42,213 nucleotides of DNA, taken from the NCBI GenBank assembly GCA_025800245.1, contig JAOXSA010000501.1:1-42213 (forward strand). Reading direction: 5' to 3'. The translations under genes and the position numbers were made by a program. Below, piece after piece: positions 11,489 through 18,748 of this stretch. Position 1 is the stretch's first letter. Each line of letters begins with the position of its first letter. This stretch comes from Amphritea sp. (GTDB lineage: Bacteria; Pseudomonadota; Gammaproteobacteria; Pseudomonadales; Balneatricaceae). The notes beneath the pieces were generated by a model. The model worked only from the letters and a program-made list of their open reading frames with translations, was not told the DNA's origin and made no database searches.

Positions 11489-12592
11489 TTACATCCGCAT
11501 TGGCATAACGACGTAGAGGGAGTTAGCGTCGTCCAGGCCTTCAACCAGCGCACTGCTGTTGGAATCAGACAGGGTGAAACGCACCACTTCTGAATTGACG
11601 ATGGACAGAACATCCAGCAGATAATTAACGTTGAAGCCGATCTCCAGAGAATCACCTTCGTAATCCACTGCAACGGTCTCTTCCGCTTCTTCCTGCTCCG
11701 GGTTATTTGCCATTACCTGCAGATAGCCATTGGTCAGGGACAGACGTACACCGCGGTATTTTTCGTTCGACAGGATCGCGATACGGCTGAATACCTGACG
11801 CAGTTCCTGACGGGTGCCCAGCATGAACTTGTCGCCACCTTGCGGGATTACACGCTGATAATCCGGGAACTTGCCGTCAACCAGCTTAGAAGTGAAGGTA
11901 AAGTCGCCGGCATGTGCACGGATATGGTTCGCACCCACAACCAGTTTCACCTGATCATCACCGCTCTGCAGCAGGCGCGCCAGTTCCAGAATACCTTTAC
12001 GCGGTACGATGAACTGATGATTAGCCGGACCATTGGTGTCGACTTCTGCGTAGCTGGTTGCCAGACGGTGACCGTCAGTAGACACGGCACGCAGACTGTT
12101 TTCGGTGATCTCCAGCAGCATACCGTTGAGGTAGTAACGAACGTCCTGCTGCGCCATAGAGAAACCGGTCTGATCGATCAGGTGACGTAGCTGGCTCTGC
12201 AGAACATTCAGTTCAAATGCTTCAGGACTATCTTCTACATTCGGGAATTCAGCCGCTGGCAGGGTAGAGAGAGTAAAGCGGCTGCGACCGGCCTTGATGA
12301 CCATCTTCTGGCCTGTCAGGGTCAGTTCAATCTGTGCAGAATCCGGCAGGGATTTACAGATATCCATCAGCTTCCGCGCAGGTACCGTAATAGAACCCGC
12401 CTCAGCCGGCTCATCAAGCTGCACCCGGCCAACCAGTTCCACTTCCAGATCAGTACCGGTCATGGACAGCTGATCGCCCTCGGCAACCAGCAGAATATTG
12501 GACAGTACTGGCAGTGTCTGACGACGTTCTACAACACCAGCTACCAACTGCAACGGCTTTATCAGCGCTTCTCGGGAAATAACAAATTTCAT
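11489..12592 (-). CDS. dnaN: DNA polymerase III beta sliding clamp
   Basis: Ring-shaped dimeric processivity clamp for Pol III. It also hosts Hda, MutS, ligase and other clamp-binding partners. The 367 residues match the family (E. coli 366). The N-terminus (MKFVISREALIKPLQLVAGVVERRQTLPVLSN, domain I) and the C-terminal VVMPMRM are characteristic, and the partner-binding pocket is formed by the last residues. The start is supported by an AGGAAAAC ribosome-binding site. It lies 30 bp downstream of dnaA in the same operon. Confidence 0.98.
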   Translation of the reverse strand: MKFVISREALIKPLQLVAGVVERRQTLPVLSNILLVAEGDQLSMTGTDLEVELVGRVQLDEPAEAGSITVPARKLMDICKSLPDSAQIELTLTGQKMVIKAGRSRFTLSTLPAAEFPNVEDSPEAFELNVLQSQLRHLIDQTGFSMAQQDVRYYLNGMLLEITENSLRAVSTDGHRLATSYAEVDTNGPANHQFIVPRKGILELARLLQSGDDQVKLVVGANHIRAHAGDFTFTSKLVDGKFPDYQRVIPQGGDKFMLGTRQELRQVFSRIAILSNEKYRGVRLSLTNGYLQVMANNPEQEEAEETVAVDYEGDSLEIGFNVNYLLDVLSIVNSEVVRFTLSDSNSSALVEGLDDANSLYVVMPMRM

Positions 12593-12622
12593 GTTTTCCT
12601 ACCCACCTTATTGATCAGAACG

Positions 12623-14212
12623 TTACGCCGTCAGATGACGCAGCAGGTTCTGATAGTCCTCTCTAATATCCGTATCGGTTTCACGCAGCTCCGCCACTTT
12701 GCGGCAGCCATGCAGAACCGTTGTATGGTCACGTCCGCCAAAGGCATCACCAATCTCAGGTAAACTGTGATTGGTCAGTTCTTTCGACAGACTCATCGCC
12801 ACCTGGCGGGGCCGGGCGACAGATCGGCTGCGTCGCTTGGACAACAAATCCGACACTTTAATCTTGTAATAGTCCGCAACCACCCGCTGAATGTTATCAA
12901 TACTAACCTGTTTATCCTGCAAAGCCAGCAGGTCTTTCAGGGATTCTTTAATAAATGGCGTGGTGATCGCATTTCCGGTGAAATGGGCATTGGCTATAAC
13001 CCGTTTCAGGGCGCCTTCCAGTTCACGGACGTTGGAGCGGATCTTCTGCGCCAGGAAGAATGCCGCATCATCCGGCAGACGTACCTGAGCCTCTTCCGCT
13101 TTCTTCATCAGAATTGCAACACGGGTTTCCAGTTCCGGCGGCTCAATCGCCACCGTCAGGCCCCAGCCGAAGCGGGACTTGAGTCGTTCTTCAACGCCAT
13201 TGATCTCTTTCGGATAACGGTCGCTGGTCAGAATCATCTGCTGACCGCCTTCAAGCAGGGCATTGAAGGTGTGGAAAAATTCTTCCTGGGAACGCTCTTT
13301 GCCGGCGAAGAACTGAATATCATCGATCAGCAGAGCATCAACCGAACGGTAATAGCGTTTAAAGTCATTAATCGCATTCAGCTGTAGCGCTTTAACCATA
13401 TCCGCCACAAAACGCTCAGAGTGCAGATAAACAATCTTAGCGTTCGGATTACGTTGCAGCATCTCCATACCCACCGCATGCATCAGGTGGGTTTTACCAA
13501 GACCAACACCACCGTAGATAAACAGCGGGTTATAGGAACCGCCAGGGTTATCGGCAACCTGTTGTGCTGCCGCCAGCGCCAACTGGTTCGACTTACCCTG
13601 TACAAATGAGTTGAAGGTAAACGCCTGATTCAGATTGGACTGATGGCGTACACTGCCTTCGACTTCTACATGGCGCGGAGGTACAGCAGGCTGAGGTGGC
13701 GCAATAGGTGCCGGAGCGGGTGCCTGAATAATCTCAGAAGGGACAATAATTTCGCGATTGATCGGCTGGAAACTGCTGTCATCAATGGCCAACTGGGTCG
13801 GGGCTTCCTCAACGATCGGCGGGGCCGGTTGCGTTGGTTCAACTGCAAAGCGGACAGTCGGGGCCGGTTGCGGTTCTGGCTCAGAATCAGCAAAACGATT
13901 AACCGGCTGGCGTACAGGGCGGGGCGGTGGTGCAGGACGCACAGGCCGCTGGCTGAAACCAGCATTCTGACCGGCAATACTGATGCTTACCTTGCCACTG
14001 ATATCACCGGTGACACCGTTCACAATTTCACGGATACGATTCAGGTATTTGTCGCTGACCCAGTCTTTAACAAAGCGGTTAGGCGCCAGAAGCACTAGCT
14101 CTTCCGCCGATTCCGGAGAGACTTTCAGCGGACGAATCCAGGTATTGTATTGTTGCGCCGGGAACTCGTCCTGAAGGCTTTGCAGACATCGATCCCATAA
14201 ATCAGCCGACAT
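12623..14212 (-). CDS. dnaA: Chromosomal replication initiator DnaA
   Basis: AAA+ initiator that binds DnaA boxes and melts the origin. The start is placed at ATG 14212 ([11 protein letters not shown]), giving 529 residues. An upstream in-frame start at 14251 would add 13 residues (MLRFCMNGG...) unlike the family. Domain I is residues 1-80. Domain II is a long proline-rich linker at about 85-185, longer than in E. coli (467 residues in total) and similar in style to Pseudomonas. Domain III has Walker A GGVGLGKT at 234-241 and Walker B LLIDD at 294-298. Domain IV carries the DNA-binding signature with GGRDHTTV at 492-499. It is the first gene of the dnaA-dnaN-recF-gyrB operon. A perfect DnaA box in its leader suggests autoregulation. 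Confidence 0.98.
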   Translation of the reverse strand: MSADLWDRCLQSLQDEFPAQQYNTWIRPLKVSPESAEELVLLAPNRFVKDWVSDKYLNRIREIVNGVTGDISGKVSISIAGQNAGFSQRPVRPAPPPRPVRQPVNRFADSEPEPQPAPTVRFAVEPTQPAPPIVEEAPTQLAIDDSSFQPINREIIVPSEIIQAPAPAPIAPPQPAVPPRHVEVEGSVRHQSNLNQAFTFNSFVQGKSNQLALAAAQQVADNPGGSYNPLFIYGGVGLGKTHLMHAVGMEMLQRNPNAKIVYLHSERFVADMVKALQLNAINDFKRYYRSVDALLIDDIQFFAGKERSQEEFFHTFNALLEGGQQMILTSDRYPKEINGVEERLKSRFGWGLTVAIEPPELETRVAILMKKAEEAQVRLPDDAAFFLAQKIRSNVRELEGALKRVIANAHFTGNAITTPFIKESLKDLLALQDKQVSIDNIQRVVADYYKIKVSDLLSKRRSRSVARPRQVAMSLSKELTNHSLPEIGDAFGGRDHTTVLHGCRKVAELRETDTDIREDYQNLLRHLTA

Positions 14213-14299
14213 AGAAAAACCTGAACCCCCATTCATACAGAAACGCAACAATTAATAAAGCAATACAGAATCAGCAGATGATACCTCTTATGAAGCCCC

Positions 14300-14308
14300 T
14301 TATCCACA
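14300..14308. promoter_or_regulatory. Perfect DnaA box in the dnaA leader
   Basis: TTATCCACA is an exact match to the high-affinity DnaA box. It lies about 90 bp upstream of the dnaA start and downstream of the proposed dnaA promoter, so DnaA bound here could repress its own transcription or take part in origin function. Confidence 0.8.
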
Positions 14309-14400
14309 GTTAAAAAAGGCCTGTTACTTATTCTTTTTCTGCGTGTTTTTCAGGGGTGAAAAGCACAAAAAAAGAGCCATTTCAGCCTCCGGAACAACCT

Positions 14401-14429
14401 TAAATAGGCTATCCAGCGGTTAATGACAA
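14401..14429 (-). promoter_or_regulatory. Candidate sigma-70 promoter of dnaA
   Basis: On the minus strand: -35 TTGTCA (14429-14424), a 17-bp spacer, -10 TATTTA (14406-14401). It points toward dnaA with a leader of about 180 nt that includes the DnaA box. It is predicted from sequence only. Confidence 0.55.
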
Positions 14430-14606
14430 CTAATCTCCAACCTTACCAACAGCATAACAAACTGTTATTTAAATATTTTTAATGGTTACACACAGATTAT
14501 TGATAAAATTGAGTCTGACGTTGAAGTAACTATCACTGCATGCTTTATATAGAGTGATCAGAGGTGCAGAACTGAGGCGTTGCTGTAAAAATAATCAAAA
14601 CAGGGA

Positions 14607-14635
14607 TTGAAAAGATCGATTCTTTTCTCTAGAAT
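14607..14635 (+). promoter_or_regulatory. Sigma-70 promoter of rpmH-rnpA
   Basis: -35 TTGAAA (14607-14612), a 17-bp spacer, -10 TAGAAT (14630-14635). It sits 75 bp upstream of rpmH and is the best plus-strand promoter in the gap. Confidence 0.75.
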
Positions 14636-14709
14636 GCCGCGTCTGATTTTGACCGTGGGATTCAGCAACTTACTGATACCACCACACTGTACGTTAGTAG
14701 GACTGAACA

Positions 14710-14844
14710 ATGAAAAGAACTTTTCAACCAAGCAACCTGAAGCGCAAGCGCACTCACGGTTTCCGTGCTCGTATGGCTACCAAAAACGGCCGTGCAGTAA
14801 TCAACCGTCGTCGTGCTAAAGGCCGTAAGCGTCTGGCAGCATAA
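14710..14844 (+). CDS. rpmH: 50S ribosomal protein L34
   Basis: A 44-residue, very basic ribosomal protein. It begins [14 protein letters not shown], continues with the invariant [13 protein letters not shown], and ends RKRLAA. This is the full family length. A TAGGA ribosome-binding site precedes the ATG. It is the first gene of the rpmH-rnpA-yidC cluster, 23 bp before rnpA, and divergent from dnaA, as in nearly all gammaproteobacteria. Confidence 0.98.
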   Translation: MKRTFQPSNLKRKRTHGFRARMATKNGRAVINRRRAKGRKRLAA

Positions 14845-14867
14845 TTTTTGCCCGTCAGGCTCACTGA

Positions 14868-15239
14868 ATGAATGAATTCAGCTATCCCCGCCAGTTAAGG
14901 CTTTTAACCGGCGGGGATTTTAAACAGGTATTCAGCCGAGCCAGTATCAAGGTCTCAGAAAAACATCTGTTGATCCTTGCCTGTCCCAACGGACTCGATC
15001 ATTCCCGTATCGGTTTCGTCATCTCAAAAAAAAATATCCGTTTAGCTGTTAATCGTAACCGCGTTCGACGTATCATTCGCGAGTCTTTTCGACTTAATCA
15101 GCACCGTCTTCCCAATGTCGATATTGTTATTCTGGCCAGAAAAGGGCTGGGTGACATCGAAAACCCGGAAGTACACACGCTTATTGACCGTAGCTGGTCC
15201 CGGCTGATTAAACGAGCAAAACCGAAACCTAACAAATAA
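14868..15239 (+). CDS. rnpA: Ribonuclease P protein component
   Basis: Protein subunit of RNase P, which with the M1 RNA matures the 5' ends of tRNA precursors. It has 123 residues, close to E. coli (119). The RNR signature is present as NRNRVRRIIRESFR, along with the N-terminal GGDFKQVFSRA and FVISKKN segments. It starts at the first ATG of an overlapping ATGAATGAA; the second ATG is out of frame. It lies between rpmH and yidC. The yidD gene that usually separates rnpA from yidC is absent: only 18 bp separate rnpA and yidC. Confidence 0.97.
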   Translation: MNEFSYPRQLRLLTGGDFKQVFSRASIKVSEKHLLILACPNGLDHSRIGFVISKKNIRLAVNRNRVRRIIRESFRLNQHRLPNVDIVILARKGLGDIENPEVHTLIDRSWSRLIKRAKPKPNK

Positions 15240-15257
15240 CTGAATGGTCCAGAAACC

Positions 15258-16928
15258 ATGGATGTACAGCGCATTATACTGATCGGAGCACTGGCAATTA
15301 TCTCCTATATGCTGGTGCTGCAGTGGAACCAGGATTACGGTACTGCACCTGAGGCAGTGGCCAAAACCGAGTCTGTTTCCGCGTACCAGTCAACCTCTGA
15401 CACACCAGCGGACAGCGGTGATCTGCCACAAACAGCGACCCCGGCATCTGAAGATGTGCCAGGTGCCAAAGCAGCTACCAACTCCCAGCAGAAACAACTG
15501 ATCAGTGTAAAAACTGATGTACTGGAACTGCTGATCGATACTAAAGGCGGCGACATTATTGAAGTTGCACTGCCGGAGTACAAAGCGGTACTGGGTTCTG
15601 AAGAGCCTTTCGTTCTGCTGGAGCAGAACGGTAACCGCACCTATGTATCTCAGAGCGGTCTGATCGGAACCAACGGCCCGGATGCGAATCCGAAAGGTCG
15701 TCCGTCATACACCACTGCCAGCAACAGCTATCAGATGGAAGGCGATGAGCTGAGCGTGGATCTGACCCTGACCGAAGCCAATGGTGTTGTCATCACTAAA
15801 CGTTACAGCTTCACCAAGGGTAGCTATGACGTGAAGATGGAATACCTGGTGAACAACAGCTCTGCGGACAACTGGCAGGGTAAGCTGTTCGGTCAGATCA
15901 AGCGTGACGGTTCTGATGACCCTACCGCTACCACTGATATGGGTATGCAGTCTTACCTGGGTGCAGTGTTCTCCCACGCGGAGAACAGCTACGACAAGAT
16001 CAGCTTCGACGATATGCGCGATGATAACTTCAAAGTGGTTACCAACGATGGCTGGGTTGCGATGAGTCAGCACTACTTCCTGAGCGCCTGGATTCCTGCC
16101 CCTGGAGCGGAATACAGCTACAGCAGCCGGGTGAGCAATGGCAACTTCATTGCAGGCTTCGTGTCTCCGGCATTTGATGTGCAACCGGGTGAGACCAAGA
16201 CAGTCAGTGCTAACTTCTATGCCGGTCCGAAAGTAACCGAGCTGCTGGAGCAGGCTGCACCAGAGCTGGAGCTGACCGTTGACTACGGCATCCTGTGGTG
16301 GATTGCAGCACCACTGGCATGGCTGCTGAAAGCGATCCATGGCTTCGTCGGTAACTGGGGTGTTGCGATCATCTTCGTCACCGTTGTAGTTAAGGCGCTG
16401 CTGTTCCATGTTAACGCGAAAGCGTTCAAATCCATGGCTAAGATGCGTAAGTTCGGCCCTGAGATGACCCGTCTGAAAGAGCTCTACGGCGATGACCGTC
16501 AGAAGATGTCTCAGGCGATGATGGAGCTGTACAAGAAAGAGCAGATCAACCCGCTGGGTGGCTGTCTGCCTATCCTGGCGCAGATGCCTATCTTCATCGC
16601 ACTGTACTGGGTACTGCTGGAATCGGTTGAACTGCGCCACGCACCGTTCGTACTGTGGATCACCGACCTGTCAGTGATGGACCCATACTTCCTGATGCCG
16701 ATCCTGATGGGCGGTACTATGTTCATCCAGCAGTTGCTGAACCCAACGCCTCCAGACCCGATGCAGGCGAAGATCATGAAGATGCTGCCAATCGTCTTCA
16801 CCTTCTTCTTCCTGTGGTTCCCGGCCGGCCTGGTACTGTACTGGCTGGTGAACAACGTACTGTCTATCGCACAGCAGTACGTGATCAACAAACAGATCGA
16901 AGGCGACAACGGCGGCAAGAAAGCCTAA
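15258..16928 (+). CDS. yidC: Membrane protein insertase YidC
   Basis: Inner-membrane insertase/chaperone (YidC/Oxa1 family) for Sec-dependent and Sec-independent proteins, including ATP synthase subunits a and c encoded further right. It has 556 residues. TM1 is at residues 3-22, the periplasmic domain at about 60-330, and the Oxa1 core from about residue 350. The core contains NPLGGCLPILAQMPIFIALY, a C-terminal FFFLWFPAGLVLYWLVNN and the cytoplasmic SMAKMRK loop. The conserved positive residue of the hydrophilic groove is a lysine (VVVKALLF) where E. coli has arginine, as in Pseudomonas-type YidC. No strong Shine-Dalgarno is visible. An intrinsic terminator follows. Confidence 0.98.
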   Translation: MDVQRIILIGALAIISYMLVLQWNQDYGTAPEAVAKTESVSAYQSTSDTPADSGDLPQTATPASEDVPGAKAATNSQQKQLISVKTDVLELLIDTKGGDIIEVALPEYKAVLGSEEPFVLLEQNGNRTYVSQSGLIGTNGPDANPKGRPSYTTASNSYQMEGDELSVDLTLTEANGVVITKRYSFTKGSYDVKMEYLVNNSSADNWQGKLFGQIKRDGSDDPTATTDMGMQSYLGAVFSHAENSYDKISFDDMRDDNFKVVTNDGWVAMSQHYFLSAWIPAPGAEYSYSSRVSNGNFIAGFVSPAFDVQPGETKTVSANFYAGPKVTELLEQAAPELELTVDYGILWWIAAPLAWLLKAIHGFVGNWGVAIIFVTVVVKALLFHVNAKAFKSMAKMRKFGPEMTRLKELYGDDRQKMSQAMMELYKKEQINPLGGCLPILAQMPIFIALYWVLLESVELRHAPFVLWITDLSVMDPYFLMPILMGGTMFIQQLLNPTPPDPMQAKIMKMLPIVFTFFFLWFPAGLVLYWLVNNVLSIAQQYVINKQIEGDNGGKKA

Positions 16929-16941
16929 GCGTCTGATACTG

Positions 16942-16969
16942 AAAAAAGCCTCTTTATGAGGCTTTTTTT
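16942..16969 (+). terminator. Intrinsic terminator after yidC
   Basis: AAAAAAGCCTC / GAGGCTTTTTT stem with loop TTTAT, ending in a T-run, 14 bp after the yidC stop. The flanking A-run makes it potentially bidirectional. Confidence 0.9.
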
Positions 16970-17045
16970 GTATCTGCTGTTTGAAGAGATTTGGTAGGAG
17001 GCGCGCCCACGCGGCGATTATCTGATTCAATGCCAACCAATCGTA

Positions 17046-17077
17046 GCGAGTGGCGAGTGGCGAGTGGCGAGTGGCGA
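17046..17077. repeat. Heptamer array GAGTGGC, 4 copies
   Basis: Four head-to-tail copies of GAGTGGC starting at 17048, 17055, 17062 and 17069. The same heptamer, as its complement GCCACTC, forms a longer array at 37706-37789. It is noncoding. Confidence 0.9.
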
Positions 17078-17125
17078 AAAGAGTTTAAATAACGACCAGA
17101 TACTGCCAGGCTTTTTTGCTTTATC

Positions 17126-17223
17126 CAGCAAGCAGCTTTGCTGCGTCTAGCAAGTCTCGCTTGCGAGACGTTCGAGCCACGAATTGCCTTACTCCATATC
17201 GGCACGGGGACGTGCCTCACTAC
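17126..17223 (-). repeat. Hairpin-repeat unit, single minus-strand copy
   Basis: This is the reverse complement of the unit that is tandemly repeated at 36547-36990. It contains hairpin C (GCAGCTTTGCTGC, 17132-17144), hairpin B (GTCTCGC-TT-GCGAGAC, 17154-17169), the conserved linker with CGAGCCACGAAT, and hairpin A (GGCACG-GGGA-CGTGCC, 17201-17216), ending in TCACTAC. Order and linkers match the other locus, so this is a dispersed repeat family. Confidence 0.85.
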
Positions 17224-17289
17224 AACTCACAATTAAAATCTGCAGTGTTCGTCGCTTAAGCTTTGCCTTCCGGTCCAGCCACCAGCCAC

Positions 17290-17310
17290 TGGCGGAGCAA
17301 TGCTCCGCCA
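17290..17310. repeat. Perfect hairpin upstream of mnmE
   Basis: TGGCGGAGC / GCTCCGCCA form a 9-bp perfect stem with the three-base loop AAT, 65 bp before the mnmE start. In style (short loop, GC-rich stem) it resembles the other hairpins in the window. Its downstream T-content is weak, so a terminator role is doubtful. Confidence 0.6.
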
Positions 17311-17374
17311 TCCCTTTTATGCTAAAGTTCGCCCAATCTAAAACACCACGCTCCAGTCAGATTCCGAGGCCCCT

Positions 17375-18742
17375 ATGACCCTAACTAATCAGGACACCAT
17401 CGCAGCACAGGCAACGCCACCAGGGCGGGGCGGTGTCGGTATTGTCAGGGTCTCAGGCAAGCTTGCAGGGGAAATTGCAGAACAGGTAATAGGATTCCAA
17501 CCTAGACCCCGTTACGCCCACTACGGGCCGTTCTACGACACTCAGGGTGAGCAACTGGATCAGGGCATCGCGCTGTTCTTCCCCGGACCAAACTCCTTTA
17601 CCGGAGAAGATGTGCTGGAGCTGCAGGGTCATGGTGGTCCGATCATTATCGATTTTATCCTGCGTCGGGTGATTGAGTGCGGTGCACGGCTGGCCAATCC
17701 GGGTGAGTTTTCTGAACGCGCTTTCCTCAACGACAAGCTCGATCTGGCACAGGCCGAAGCGGTCGCTGATCTGATCGACTCCAGTTCTGAACAGGCTGCC
17801 CGTTGCGCACTGCGCTCTCTGCAGGGAGCTTTCTCTGAGCGGGTTCATACTCTGGTTGAAGCCCTGACCCAGCTGCGTATCTATGTTGAAGCGGCGATCG
17901 ATTTTCCAGAAGAGGAGATCGATTTTCTGGCTGACGGTAAAGTCGCAACGGACCTGAGCACGATCATCGATCAGCTGGCAGATGTAAAACAGGAAGCCCG
18001 CCAGGGTAGTCTGATCCGTGAAGGCATGAATGTGGTGATCGCCGGACGCCCTAACGCCGGTAAATCGAGCCTGCTGAACGCGCTGGCTGGCAAAGATTCC
18101 GCCATTGTCACCGATATTGCCGGGACCACCCGGGACGTTCTGCGTGAGCATATCCATATCGACGGTATGCCACTGCATATTATCGATACCGCCGGTTTGC
18201 GGGATGCGCCGGACGAGGTAGAACGTATCGGTATCAACCGCGCCTGGGAAGAGATCCAGAAAGCCGATCGGGTTCTGCTGATGGTAGATGGCACCAGCAC
18301 CGCCACCGATGATCCGGAACAGATCTGGCCTGAATTCGTGCAACAGCTGGAAGATAAAAGCAAGATTACCGTCATTCGCAACAAATGCGACCTGACTGAT
18401 GAGCCTGCAGCCATTGGTGAGCATCATGGCCATACCCTGATCTCACTGTCCGCTAAAGCCAATATCGGTATCGAAAATCTGCGTCAGCACCTGAAAGACT
18501 GCATGGGTTACGCCAGTACTACCGAGGGTGGCTTCCTCGCCCGCCGTCGCCATATCGACGCGCTGAATCGCGCTGAAAGTCTGCTGCTGACCGGTCAGGA
18601 TCAGCTGATCTACGGCGGCGCAGGAGAACTACTGGCAGAAGATCTGCGTCAGGCTCAGAATCACCTCAGCGAGATCACCGGTGCTTTCTCTTCCGATGAT
18701 CTGCTGGGCCGCATCTTCAGCTCATTCTGTATCGGTAAATAA
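17375..18742 (+). CDS. mnmE: tRNA modification GTPase MnmE (TrmE)
   Basis: GTPase that, with MnmG, installs the (carboxymethyl)aminomethyl group on U34 of certain tRNAs. It has 455 residues (E. coli 454). The N-terminal folate-binding TrmE domain ([21 protein letters not shown]) spans residues 1-120. The G domain carries the P-loop GRPNAGKS at 224-231, the switch IAGTTRD, DTAGLRD and NKCD. The terminal FCIGK contains the essential cysteine. A CGAGG ribosome-binding site precedes the ATG. It ends 6 bp from the convergent ABC gene, with no room for a separate terminator. Confidence 0.98.
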   Translation: MTLTNQDTIAAQATPPGRGGVGIVRVSGKLAGEIAEQVIGFQPRPRYAHYGPFYDTQGEQLDQGIALFFPGPNSFTGEDVLELQGHGGPIIIDFILRRVIECGARLANPGEFSERAFLNDKLDLAQAEAVADLIDSSSEQAARCALRSLQGAFSERVHTLVEALTQLRIYVEAAIDFPEEEIDFLADGKVATDLSTIIDQLADVKQEARQGSLIREGMNVVIAGRPNAGKSSLLNALAGKDSAIVTDIAGTTRDVLREHIHIDGMPLHIIDTAGLRDAPDEVERIGINRAWEEIQKADRVLLMVDGTSTATDDPEQIWPEFVQQLEDKSKITVIRNKCDLTDEPAAIGEHHGHTLISLSAKANIGIENLRQHLKDCMGYASTTEGGFLARRRHIDALNRAESLLLTGQDQLIYGGAGELLAEDLRQAQNHLSEITGAFSSDDLLGRIFSSFCIGK

Positions 18743-18748
18743 CCCGCT

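Larger units (their letters stand above)
14213..14709. other. dnaA-rpmH divergent intergenic region (regulatory, possible origin)
   Basis: A 497-bp noncoding gap between divergently transcribed dnaA and rpmH. It contains one perfect DnaA box, a weaker one (TTACACACA at 14485-14493), an AT-rich patch at about 14461-14515, and one promoter in each direction. In pseudomonads the functional oriC lies in this gap. Here it has fewer DnaA boxes than the region before mnmG, so which one is the working origin is open. Confidence 0.6.
16990..17310. other. Repeat-filled gap between yidC and mnmE
   Basis: The 446-bp gap holds no credible gene. In order it contains: a REP-like segment at about 16992-17020 (GGTAGGAGGCGCGCCCACGC...), a four-copy heptamer array (17046-17077), one minus-oriented hairpin-repeat unit (17126-17223), and a 9-bp perfect hairpin (17290-17310). 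No confident mnmE promoter was found. Confidence 0.6.
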
